The notes under the pieces are model-generated. The model was not told the origin of the DNA. It did not search any database and worked only from the letters and a program-made list of their open reading frames with translations. From Anisodus tanguticus (lineage: Eukaryota > Streptophyta > Magnoliopsida > Solanales > Solanaceae), in the NCBI GenBank assembly GCA_034509755.1, contig CM067541.1, positions 546,001-610,000 on the forward strand: 64,000 bases of DNA, given 5' to 3'. Positions 31,795-44,507 of the stretch are shown piece after piece (the first letter of the stretch is position 1; each line of letters opens with the position of its first letter). The translations under genes were made by a program, and so were the position numbers.

Positions 31795-34700
31795 ATGGCG
31801 GATCAGCTTACAGATGATCAGATCTCTGAGTTCAAAGAAGCTTTCAGCCTATTTGACAAAGATGGAGATGGTCAGTTCTTCACTATTCCTAACATTCATT
31901 TCCATACACCAATTATTTTTCTTTTTAATAAAAATTGAATCTTTAATCACTTTGAATTATACCCAGATCCATAACTCTTGAATATGTTGGCTTTTTCTCA
32001 TATTTATGTGTTTATTTTTTGTGGGTCTTGCCTAAAATTGATCCAAGACTTTAGTATGTAGTTAAATTGTTTGTGTATGTATATATGGAGATTGAGCCGA
32101 GTTTCTATCGGAAATACACTCTCTACCCAATAAAGTTAAGGTTTGTGTACATCCTAACCTCCCAGACCCCACTTTGTGGGATTACACCGGTATATTGTTG
32201 TTGTTGTTATATGGAGATGGTCAATTATTTACTATTCCTAACATTCATTTCCATACACCAATTGTTATTATTTTGAATAAAAATTGAATCTTTAATCACT
32301 TTGAATTATACCAAGATCCATAATTCTTGAATTTGTTGCTTTTTTGTCATATTTATGTGTTTATTTTTTGTGGGTCTTGCCTAAAACTGATCCCAGACTT
32401 TAGTATATACTCCCTCTATCCCAATTTATGGGTCACTTTTCGCTTCCCGAGATTCAAACTATATGAACTTTGACCTATGATGTTTGTATTGAATCATATT
32501 GTGGGTTATATGCGGTGATTGGGGCATGGAGTTTTCAAATATATAAATTTTAATCTTAAAATATTAAGTTAATCTAATCTAATTTAGCTTCAAAGTTTAG
32601 TCAAATTGACTCTCGAAAAACGAAAAGTGTCACATAAATTGGGACGAGGGAGTAGTTAAATTGTTTGTGTTTGTATATATGGAGATGGTCAGCTCTTCAC
32701 TGTTTCTAACATTCATTTCCACACACCATTTATTATTATTTTGAATAAACATTGAATCTTTAATCACTTTGAATTATACCCAGATCCATAATTCTTGAAT
32801 TTGTTGGTTTTTTCTCATATTTATGTGTTTATCTTTTGTGGGTCTTGCCTAAAATTGATCAAAGACTTTAGTATGTAGTTAAATTGTTTGTGTATATGTA
32901 TATATGGAGATGGTCAGCTCTTCACTATTCCTAACATTCTTTTTAATACACCAGTTATTATTATTTTGAATAAAAATTGAATCTTTAATCACTTTGAATT
33001 ATACCCAGATCCATAATTCTTGAATTTGTTGGTTTTTTCTCATATTTATGTGTTTATCTTTTGTGGGTTTTGCTTAAAATTGATCCAAGACTTTAGTATG
33101 TAGTTAAATTGTTTGTGTATGTATATATGGTTCGAGCTGAAAGCAATGGATTTGGTTTAACGTGATTTGAAGGGATAGATCCATATCTGGTGTTGCTTTT
33201 TGTTGACCAATTTGTGATTGGTTTTGATGTTGAGTGAAGATAAGTGGATCCAATATTGTTAAGTGATTGAGTGTGGAATATCTTTGTAACCATTATGAAA
33301 ATGAGTGCAAACTTATTATATGGAGAAACACACACACAAAGACATATTCGGGAAGATTGTTCCATTCAATATTATATACTCCCTCCGTCCCAATTTATGT
33401 GATGGTGTTTGACTAGACACGAAATTTTAAAAATGAAAGTATGATTTGTGTGGATATAGATCATTTCATTATGAGTAAAATGGGAAGTTTAAAGTTAAAT
33501 TGTTATTAAATATAAAAAGGTGTCATTCTTTTGAGACTGACTAAAAAGGAAAAAGCGTCACATAAATTGGGGCAGAGGGAGTAGTTAGAACGGACGCAGT
33601 AGGTTCCATGGTGAGGATGGTGGTCAATTTGTGTCGCTATGTGGAGAACTTACACTTCTAGGTGCTTGGAGATGAACTTTCTTTGTTATATTTGGAACTT
33701 TTTTTATAAAGATTTGATTTTTGATAACCAAGAAATCACTGAAACCAGCTGGTGCACGGTTTGAAACTCAATAAATAATGGGTCCGCACGTCTACCGTTC
33801 TCCACTTAAATACTAGGCTTTTGTTGGTAGGTTCGAACTTGAGACGTTGATAAAGATCTGATTTTAAACCTGGTTTTGCTTCCAACTTGTGGTAGAAATA
33901 GATGTGAGATTGACCTATGTGAAGTTGGTGGATTTTGAGTGTCAGTCAATAGGTTAAGTACTCATTGATATTGTTAACTTGTTTGATTGATTGTTCCTGG
34001 AAACTCGAGGATTGCTTGGTTTTGACAAACGCAGGACTCATTTGGGAATTGCATCAGCATGGAGCTGTTAAATTGTATTTGGCTTTTATCTCAAAAAAAA
34101 ATCTTGGAAGTATTGAACCTCTTATGTGCTGATTCATGATTTTTTTTGGTTTTGTTTAATGATGCATTGTTCATAACAGGACTATATAAGTATCTGACAA
34201 TGCTTTAACACGTGAGAAGTTTGTTCTAGTCTTTTAGGCAAGTTTGTTTGTGTTTGCTTTTTCTTTTCGACAAGCTGATAAATATGGCATCAAGAAAGCT
34301 TTCAAATTTAGCAATATTACATAAGCTAATTTAGTTGGTACTCCTAAACCTGATTAGCTGCTTTTGGTTGGACTTATTGCATCTTTTGGTTGAAACAGAT
34401 TGCAGACCAAATAAAACTTGCTGTCCTCTTTTTGAAAAGATTGTCCATTTTTCCTTGTATTTTATAATTTGACCATTTCACCACCAAGGCATCTTGAAAG
34501 TGAATCGTATTCCATGAATATGATATCTATCTAGTGTGATGTATGGAATATATGACAAGAACTGAACTCCCGATAGATAAGAGAAAATCGGAAATAACTC
34601 TCGGACTCTTCAAAATGTCGACAAGGACGTGTCGGATCCTTCAAAAGTAGTGCATTTTTGGAGGATCCGACACGGGTATGCCAGTCATTTTGGAGAGTCA

Positions 34701-35322
34701 GAGCAACTTAGATTTGAAGTCATGGAGGTACTTAATGATGTGTGAGTTTTTTACTTCTTTTCATCTCTTTCAGTCTTTCTGATGAATTCTATGTTTGGCT
34801 ATTCTCGTTGTTTTACTTGTCTTCAAGTTTCTAGTTTGATCTGGAAAGAAAAGAAAAGAAAAGCAAAGCAAAGCATTTTCACGTATTGTACGATTTTAAC
34901 ACGATGTCTAGACATTTTAAGTAATTATTATATTCAAATATGCTGCAGGTTGCATCACCACTAAGGAGCTTGGGACTGTGATGCGGTCGTTGGGACAAAA
35001 TCCAACTGAGGCTGAGCTTCAAGACATGATCAATGAAGTTGATGCTGATGGAAACGGAACCATTGACTTCCCCGAGTTCCTTAACCTAATGGCTCGTAAG
35101 ATGAAGGACACAGATTCCGAGGAGGAGCTCAAGGAAGCATTCAGAGTGTTTGATAAGGATCAGAACGGATTTATTTCCGCAGCTGAGCTGCGCCACGTCA
35201 TGACAAACCTAGGTGAGAAGCTTACGGATGAAGAGGTTGACGAGATGATTCGTGAAGCTGACGTGGACGGTGATGGACAGATCAACTATGACGAATTCGT
35301 CAAGGTCATGATGGCCAAGTGA
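31795..35322 (+). CDS. CaM: Calmodulin, 149 aa
   Basis: Calmodulin is the main cytosolic and nuclear Ca2+ sensor; Ca2+ binding exposes hydrophobic patches that bind target peptides. Two exons, 31795-31870 and 34949-35322 (76+374 nt), encode 149 residues plus stop. The intron splits the Gly codon of EF-hand 1 (DKDGDG), the conserved position in plant CaM genes. Four EF-hands are visible: DKDGDGCITTKE (about 21-32), [12 protein letters not shown] (57-68), [12 protein letters not shown] (94-105) and [12 protein letters not shown] (130-141). Cys27, the plant hallmark, and Lys116, the methylation site, are present. The protein ends EFVKVMMAK. No lesion is seen. It differs slightly from the commonest plant isoform (Asp rather than Glu in NYDE). 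The 3.1-kb intron carries tandem repeats and several transposons. Confidence 0.97.
32093..32207 (+). mobile_element. Au-type SINE with 11-bp target duplication, in the calmodulin intron
   Basis: tatatggagat flanks both sides (32082-32092, 32208-32218). The body reads tgagccgagtttctatcgga, gttaaggtttgtgtacatcc, cagaccccactttgtgggat and ends in TTG repeats. The target lies at the edge between the first and second intron repeats. Confidence 0.85.
32410..32652. mobile_element. Stowaway-like MITE in the calmodulin intron
   Basis: Opens ctccctctatcccaatttat and closes acataaattgggacgaggga followed by g, with TA on both sides. The neighbouring repeat units show the empty site (ttagtatgtagttaaattg). 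Confidence 0.85.
33379..33581. mobile_element. Stowaway-like MITE in the calmodulin intron
   Basis: Opens ctccctccgtcccaatttat and closes ataaattggggcagagggag, flanked by TA. The two ends pair over about 30 bp. Confidence 0.85.
34598..34711. mobile_element. Short palindromic repeat (foldback) in the calmodulin intron
   Basis: Left half ggactcttcaaaatgtcgac, acgtgtcggatccttcaaaa; right half ttttggaggatccgacacgg, cattttggagagtcagagca. The halves are inverted copies, so the whole can fold on itself. A second member is at 62906-63022. Confidence 0.7.
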
Positions 35323-38297
35323 GAACTGATCAACTCAACTTACTTTTTATAAGTGACGAAGAAAAGATGGAAATTCAGGGCAGACAAATTGGATGAGCTT
35401 TTTCTATATTTGGTTAGAATACGTTCTTTGACGTTATTAGCTTTGTTTTGTAGTGCTACTCGTCAGTATATGCTTGTCTGCTCTGTTTGTCAGTATGTCC
35501 TGTTTTTTTCTTCTTAAATTTGGTATTTGGAACCTATGACAATTGCGGATTTTATGTTTTTTTTTAAAAAAATAAATTCTGAGTGATTAATTTTGTTGAT
35601 ATTCCAGATTCTTGTGTATTCTTGCTCTTTATTTCTGACTTACTAATCTACGTTGATTGAGTTTCAATTTTCTCTTGAGAATGCTGAAATTTTTTAAGCC
35701 TGCAAGATCATGTGGAAATACAGTTATGTGATGTTTTCCTATCTGTTCAAGCTTTGGGGGACAAAGCTAACCGGTACCAGCTTTAACTTTTAACAGGAAG
35801 TAGCAGGTACCTTGTGCAATTTTTTTTTGTGGGAAAAGGACCCCACATGGCCTTTATGGAAAACATAGGACAAATATTAGCACCAGATAGCCTTAATGAC
35901 CCGAATTGAACCGTAGCAGTAAATTAATGCCAAGATTTAGCCGCTTCTCTCTCTCCAATTTTTGCTCCCCTTTGTTTTCTCTCCTCAGGTCGCCGGAAAA
36001 AGAATTATGGCAGTGATAGTGACGAACGAGCAACAACGATCTGTTCACCTCGTCGGAGTTCACGTCCTCCGACCACCGGCAGCCCTCAATCTGAAAAAGG
36101 TACAAAAAGAGCCACAATGTAAAAGCAGTAGGCAACTATAAGAAGAAACATGTTTCAAAGTTCTAATAAACGATAGAGAAGATAGCAGTTTATTCTTTCA
36201 TGTCCTGAATCGTACAAATAAGGAAGAGTACTAAAGGAGATATTTTAGTTCTCAAGGATCGAACTTGTTTTTTAGTCAACCTTCACAATTTAATAGTGTG
36301 TTAATGAATTCTTTCATGCATGGCTCACAAGTTTAATGGCCGGAGGACCGGATCTTCAAACTCCTCCGGCAGATTTGTGTCGCTTGGATTTGCTACTTTG
36401 TCAGATAACTTACTTTTACCGGAGTTAATGTACACGTCATGAAATCATCTGACCTATGGTTGTTTGGTACAGATGTGGCCGAATCCTTGTCTGTGTATAA
36501 ATAGTGTATAATAACTGTATAATATGTGTATCATTATATATTGATTATATATTTATTATATATTATTAACACAGATTATACAATAATGATACATTTTCCT
36601 ACATATATTGTATGGATACACATTTTATATACAACAATGATATATTTTTTATACATATACAGTTGTGATACATTTTCTATACATAAGGCAAAAAAGTGAG
36701 TTAAAATTGTCGAATCATTGGGTGTCAATAGTTTCACCTGATGGCTAATTATGTCATTTTCCCCTTTTTATTATTTTTTTTGCAACCAATAGAGAAGACT
36801 TAAGAGTGCAACCAATAAAGAAGACTCAAGAGTTTGTTTGCCCAGTTGATTTTTTCTTTTTTCACATACACAAGTGGATAGAGTAGAATCCACTAGACCA
36901 TCCTTTTTTTTATTGAAAAGAATGCACGACTTTTCAAATGGGCTGGTGTTTAATATTTGCCCTTTAGCAATTGAAATTATGCCTAGTGGGCCATAAACTT
37001 TTTATGAATACGTAACATAACTTGTACTTTTTATTATGAGAGGCAAAAATTAAAGATCTAACACAAAATAAGAGCGTAAGTGCCAATGACCCCTTTTTTT
37101 GGCAAGGGAAAAGTTTGATTAGAATTGAACCTTGCGTCTCGAGAATACAAGATATTGTTTTATAAGAATCTCTGAGAAATATCATTTTGCTTAGTTAACA
37201 ACAACAAACCCAGGGAAATATCATTTTGCTTGGTTAAATATCACATTTGAATTTGTTAGTATTTGAGGAACTACAAGTGCATGCTTCGAGCCAATGCCTC
37301 TAGAAAGGGAGTGTACAAGAAATGATAACTTTAACTTCCCTCGCGGGTTTAAATAGCGTAATTCCTTTTAATATAAATCTGAAGTAACCAGTCACGTCAT
37401 TTTACATTAATTGGTCAAATTGTCTCGATAATCTTCAAGCGTCCATGATTAGGAGTAACTTTTAATTGAAATCTTAAAAATAAGGTAAATACTTACCTGC
37501 ATCGGGTGTTTACACAGAATTTAAACACATGCAAGTTTAGATATTTGCTATAGAAGATGCAGACTACTCAAAAGTTTCTTTTTATCTTGTTTACAAAACT
37601 AAGATTTGCTTCATTTGGTTCTAAATCGAAAAAGAAAAAACTTCAACTCGCGATATAAGATGGCAATACACAGAACAAATTTCATATTAAATGTACTGAA
37701 GGTATCAAAGGATGATGGAACAAAGGCAAAAAGACGACTCTTTAACTCGAAGAACAATGGACAACTCTATAACTTTTCCAGCAAATTCAGACTAGACTCG
37801 CTCAACTAGTAGCTACTGTTTAGCTCTTTATATCCTAGTGTTCAAATAAAATATCTCCTTTGACTAGCAACACAAAGACGATTCCAAAACTGTCATACTT
37901 GTAAAAATCATCAATCTATATATGCTCATCTATCTAGCATAGACACAAAACCCAATGAAATGGATGGCCGCGCAGAAAAGAATCAACCAGCTAGAGTTCA
38001 CGTTAAAACTCCAATTGTTTTTTCTCAAAAATCACGGTATATAACACGTAATCTAGCTAACTATATTTTCTTTTCTCATTCTGCACATTAATCCTTCTGT
38101 AATAAAAAACAATATGAACATAAAATAAGTGCAGTAGTAGTTACCAAAAAAAAGAAGTGTTTACTTGCACAGAGAATATGCATTGCTGATAAAACTTGAA
38201 ACTATTGTACAACAGAGCACAGAGGTCTATAAACAGCGGAAATATTAAAGCAACCACACTGGAAAAGTTCCAGAAAGATTATAACGTAAACACGGGG
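35323..38297. other. Intergenic region between the convergent calmodulin and GAL83-type genes
   Basis: The first ~250 bp are the calmodulin 3' UTR, with an aaataaatt polyadenylation-like signal near 35568. At 36480-36690 lies an AT-rich run of related words (gtgtataataactgtataat, tatacaataatgatacattt, atacatatacagttgtgata) that may be a worn repeat. No gene is recognised. Confidence 0.4.
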
Positions 38298-41200
38298 TCA
38301 CCTCTTCAGGGGCTTGTAGAGGACAACGGTGACATATTTGGACTGGAACCTGTGCGTCAGACCAAGAGCAACAACGGATTGAGAAGCCCATCCTTTCTCT
38401 ATAAAGAGGTGATTAAGCACTACGTGCTGGGGCTTCGGAGAAGAAGGTGTTTCTTCTGAGTTTTCAGAACCAAGAACAGTTAGATGGAGTTGGGGTGGAA
38501 CTGCCACTGGCTCCTTTGCAAAATCCTCATCTCCCAGCAAAGCTTGCCCATAGCTAGAGTCAGGTGATGGTGGGGCCTCAAACTCTGCAACACTTTCGAG
38601 GTTCTCTGACACATTGTCCTGTAGGAAGGACGCGGATTGTATTATCCATGTGTTATGAGCCAAACAGATTCTTAGGAAATGGCAGGTATATAGACCATAG
38701 AGTACTATATTCTTTTTAGCTTCCCGAAAATATCCAGCCACGTTATTGACATCGTGAATGGTCTTTCTAAGAAACTTTACAGCCCTCCCAGCAACATGTT
38801 TATGCATTACTCAGCCATCCATGCATTTTTTCCATGAAATTCATTTAAGGAACCCGTATAGCTGTGTATGTACATTTAAGGAAGCTATATGCAAATACAC
38901 CCTTGAGATAAAATTACCTCTTTCATGATCTTGCTGAAAACTTAAGCAGTTATGACACAAACATTAATTAGGATAGTTTCACTAATACCACTCACCTAAG
39001 GTTCATAAAGTTACACAGGCGTCCATTCTCTTTAATTTGCTCGCTTACACATTACCCAGACCATGTTTACCTTAGTTTAGTATCTGAAGAGACATTTTCA
39101 CTTTACCCCTAAAATACTAGAGAATCCCATTAAAAAAACAGCACGAAATAAAATCACAACAAAAATAAACCGGAAGGCAAGCTGCAACACTGCAAAGTCT
39201 GCCTACCCTTCCACTGCAGAGCTATTTGTCAGTCTTTCCCTAATTACATTAGTGAAGACTGCTAAATGTGCTAAAGTTATAACAGATGCCTCTGCTATGA
39301 TTATGTAATTATCAATTCATTAGGAAAATGTAATTCAGCTTCCCCTCCCCCAAACCAAATAATCAGGAGGCAGAATACTCACTTACATTAACATCAAGAA
39401 GATTAAAGACGACGCCTGTCTCATCTGCTACACATGGAAGTTCTGGAATATATCTAACTTCTCCATCCACAATGAATTTGTAATGATATATACCTGACGG
39501 AAGGACCAAGAGAATGGTATAGTCCTTGCCTGATCTTTGGAGAATCTTCCTGCAGGCAATATCATTAGTGGATACGTTCAGAAACTCCATTAACAGGAAT
39601 GATTGCAACAGCTAGTACTTGGTTGAATCTAGTTCAACTCCTGAACAGGAGGTCAGAGTTTACCTTGATCTCCAGTTGTCCCAAGATCCTTGGACAGCAA
39701 CGCTATTGCCACCATAACTCCATGTTATTAAAGTAGGTATGCCGCTCTCTGGAGAATGATCAGAGGCCTCCTGGGATTCATCGCCCCACATTTCATTGAT
39801 AACAGGATTGGCATCCCCTCCTTGTAAAGGAACTACTGGGACCTGAAAAGTAGGATAAAGAGGAGTTTGTCTCGAAGCTAGACAGTCATAAGTATTTATG
39901 GGGTACATTGGGGCGCCCAAGAAGTAATTAACTGCTCCTGGTCTATTTCTGAGTTGACAACAAATAAGAGGTGCTTGCTTTTGGTAATTGGACAACCTAG
40001 GGACATTATTCCCTTCTTGACCATTTAGAAAAGCCTAAATTTTGAGTGATAATGTTGATTATAACAGTGTAAACGCTAATGATACCACATAAGGAAACAA
40101 GACATGAAACTCATCAGAGCCACAGAACCAAGCTTTTTGAGATGGAAAGAAAGAAAAGATAGTTAACTTCACAGTGGAGTCCTGCTCTCACCATCTAACA
40201 GCACGAAGGAATGCAGCAGAGTTTTGTCCTTGGAATAGGCTATGGAAGAAAAGCCCCACTAAAAGTAGAGGTTTTTCTTTGTCTGGACAGCACTCCAGAT
40301 GGCTGCCTCACCCCATCAAACCTCCAGAAGAGACTACCGCTTATTCACATGAGGTATCCTACATTCATCAGCATCAGATCTAGATCACCTATCCATATCA
40401 TCCCGTAGCTTCATATTTATTTTCTCTAACTTATCTAATGTTTGGTGGCCAATGCCACATAGGTCTATGGGTATCAGATTCCTTTAAATTCCTAGCCCAA
40501 TACATAAGTAGATATCATCATTCCAATAGGCAGCAATAGAGGTGTCAAGTCAACTTTGCAAGCCAATAAATCCATGTAACTCATAACAAACCCCTCCATC
40601 CTCTCTTCCCTATATCATATCTGACCATCTCAGTTTTTTATCAATGTATTCTAAAGTCTCAAATCTCAACCCTTTTCTGCAAAATCTAATTATATCTTAC
40701 CACCTCCATCTCAGTTGCCATCTAAATCGGATGTTAACCTATTGAACTGCATAAGCGAACAAATGGCAATTGGTTTGCCAGAAGTCAATAACATGTCCCG
40801 ACTAGAGAAGATCTGATTCTACGCAGCAATGATTACCCCATATTATAGCATTATGGATTATGTTAAAAGGACTCATTTATGGCACATAGCTGATACAGGA
40901 GTGCGCAAGTATCCGCAGCTTTTTGCAAATATGCATTGTATTTGGAAGAATCCTTACAAAAAAAGTATCAATACCCATCACTCCTGTTCGATATGACAAC
41001 ATAAAGGCAAATAAAGGATCATTGACATAGTTCTGAACTAGCTACCAGGGACAGATCTAAAACACCTCTCTCATCCAGCCGCATCCGTAAATTATCCTCC
41101 CTCATCCAGCAAAACATACATGTATAAGCATAATTTGACGATTCAACTATTCAGTATTGGTTTATTATCATTTATGATTCCCCGCATCCGTAAATAATCC

Positions 41201-44200
41201 TACTCATCAAGCAAAACATGCATGTATAAGCATAATTTGACGATTCTACTATTCAGTATTGGTTTATTATCATTTATGATTTATTAAATCTTCTAGTCTT
41301 TTAGTACTTTTTTATAAGGTAAATTTTATTGATGTGAGTCAGCACAAAGCCGGACATATGTACATCCAAAAATAAATTGTGAACATTAAATGCCGTGTAA
41401 AGTAGGCATATTTTCAAAATAGTCTTGTCACGAGTAAATCAATGTTCGGTAGCGGAAAATCATCTATGTGAACATGCTTTATTGAGATCTCAAAAATAGA
41501 TGCATTAATGAACTAAGAAGGTCAAGCATGGCTTTGAGCTCTAATACATTTGCCACTGTCATGTGGCACCAAAAATTAAGCAAACATATACACTTGAATT
41601 TAAGCTCAAGTACAGTATTTTCTTTATCCTAAGAAAAATCTATGATTTCTTTCTTTCCAAATAACCCAACAAACAGTCACAGGAACGGAGTTCCATTTGA
41701 ATTGAATAACTCAACTTCGGATTTCCAAATTAAAATACACGAGCACAAAATGTAAATCCTGGATTTGACAAATTCGTTGTGGCACAACCAAAGTGCATAT
41801 CCACCATGGTTGGGCCAAAGTAAAATATATATAAAAAGAGCCTTTGTTAAGACAGATGAAATTCTGCGTAAACAGAATTTCAAATCTGAAAGCGAATGCA
41901 GCTATATGAAAGAGTTAGAACATTGAAATCTCTCCAGGTTCTTCTATGAGCCTTCATGTAAAAGAACTTGAAGGAATTTCATAAAGTATAAGGTGGTAAA
42001 AAATATTAGCCAGTGTGAATAAGATTGAATTATTCAGACTTTCAGAGCAACACTCACAGTCCTATTAGGCTTACAGCATAACATTTTATCACCGCCTCTT
42101 GCTCCCCGATGCATTAGGCATCATTAGTGCAAAACATTGTAATACATTAACATTATTTTTTTTTATCAGGTAAATGTATTTCATTCATAAACAAGGCCAA
42201 CTTACTGACCGTATACAAGAGGTATACCAAAAGGTAAAGAATCAGACATGATTCTCTACAAACTCCACCCATTCTTGCTCATCTGGCATAAGTTCCTTTT
42301 GTTTTTTTCATGTACCTTGCTAATATAAATTAGTTTGTCCGTTTTACCCAACAAAGAGACAGGCCATGAGATACTTTCCCTTTTCCCATTTAACAGAGGG
42401 TTTAAGGCCAATACTCAAGCAAGTCCTATAATGCACGCTTTATCCAACCTAACAGAAAAAAGAGTTTATCCAGCTTTTTCCTAAGGCATTTCATATAGGA
42501 ATAACGTGCAACCTAATAGAAGTGGAATGGATATTGTGGATTTATATTACCAATCCGGGATCGGGGAGTAGTAATTGTTGTTCCTATAGGCGTTATAATT
42601 GATTGTCAAACTGAACACTTCAACACTACCACATCGGGATATCACAGCAACTCACTATAATGATGCCTATTACATAAAAAACCGCATAATGATCAATTTA
42701 CAACTCTGCCACTATAGATCCAGACATATCGCAGCAAATCACAAGCATACAGACAGGCAGTAGCTGATGCAGAGCAATCGCAGCGGGCGGGCGCATACCC
42801 ACCACCTTAGCTAACCTTTATACAATTAAACAATTCTAAAGATAATACTCCCTCCGTCCAAATTTGTTTGGTGAATTTCCTCATGAAGAGTCACTTTGAC
42901 TAAATTTCGCGCTAAATCAGACTAGATTAACTCACTTTTTGGAATTAAAATTTAGACATTTGGAAACTAAACAAAAAGTACTATAAGTTGCCGTTCTCAT
43001 CATGTCAATATGGTAAGAAGTGCATTTAGATAGAAAGAATCATACATGCTTTCAAGGGAAAAGAATTTACCTTTTGTTAAGTCTAGCAATCTAATTTGTG
43101 GTATAGACCTTACACAATGGATTGCTAGAGTACTTAAATACTTAGATGGAGACCAGTTCACTCCTTTTTTGCTTTTTGGTACTGAATTTTTAAAAAATCC
43201 TGTCCTTTCTTAACAAGAATGCATTTTTAAAATGTTTGACAAGATTCTCTTAGTTTGAATCTCCAAAAAGCGAAAAAGGCTACATATTGGACAAATGAAG
43301 TATATATATATGCTCAAATTAGACCTCGTTTGTGCTCCGCATCAAATCCTAAATCCGCCTCTAGATTAACACCACAAACACCTGCATATTATGTATGGAT
43401 GTGTATATACACACACATATATTGGATATCTTTTTCGGGGCGTCCGAAGATTCGAATGTATATATTTGTTAGATTACTTAAAATACTTAGATGGAGACAA
43501 AATTCTTTTGTGCTTTTTAGTAATGAATTTTAATTAAAATCCTGTCCTTTATTTAAAAAAATGCATTTTCTAATGTTTGACAAAATTCTCTTAGGTTGAA
43601 TCTCCAAAAGTGGAAATAGCTACATATTGGAAGTATATATTCTTAATTTAGACCTCACTTTTGCTCCGCACCAAATCCTAAATCCACGTAAATTCTCTTT
43701 AGTTTGAATCTCCAAAAGTGAAAAGGCTACATATAGGAAGTATATATGCTTAAATAAGACCACACTTTTGCTCCGCACCAAATCCTAAATCCGCCTAAGT
43801 TCTCTTAGTTTGAATCTCCAAAAGTGAAAAGTCTACATATTGGAAGTATATATGCTTAAATTAGACCTCACTTTTGCTCCGCACCAAATCCTACATCCAC
43901 CTAAATTCTCTTTAGTTTGAATCTCCGAAAGTGAAAAAGGCTACACATTGAAAGTATATATGCTTAAATTAGACCTCACTTTTGCTCCGCTCCAAATCCT
44001 AAATCGCGCGCACACACACACACATATATATATACACACATTGTTTTATACGTTCTTTTGGTACTGAATTTTAATTAAAGTCATGTCCTTTTAAAAAAAT
44101 GCATTTTCTAATGTTTCACTAAATTCTCTTAGTTCGAATCTCCAAAAGTGAAAAAGGCTACATATTTGATAAATGAAGTATATATAAGCTCAAATTAGAC

Positions 44201-44449
44201 CTCATTTGTGCTTAGCACCAAATCCTAAATCTGCGTCTAGACAGACACACATACACACATCTCTCTCTATATATATTTATATAGTTGAGTTGTGGAGCTT
44301 AATTCATCGCGGACATTTTAAAGACCCTAACATATACAAAGCGCTCGCACACACATATATGTTTATTGTTTTATATATATATACAGGTATATATAAGCTC
44401 AAATTAGACCTCATTTTCGCTCCTTACCAAATCCTAAATCACACACACA

Positions 44450-44507
<58 letters not shown>

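Larger units (their letters stand above)
31863..33122 (+). repeat. Four tandem copies of a ~220-bp unit starting at the calmodulin exon 1 donor
   Basis: Each unit begins ggagatggtca(g/a), the last bases of exon 1 plus the donor. It continues with ttcactattcctaacattca, aaaattgaatctttaatcac, atacccagatccataa(t/c)tc, ttgtgggtcttgcctaaaat and gtagttaaattgtttgtgta. Units start at about 31863, 32213, 32677 and 32905. The first carries an Au SINE and the second a Stowaway MITE; without these the units are about 216-228 bp. Confidence 0.85.

Noticed and set aside
35893..36135. 80-codon minus-strand frame between the calmodulin and GAL83-type genes
   Set aside because: No domain, no splice context and no conserved motif; the region looks like non-coding repeat-derived sequence.
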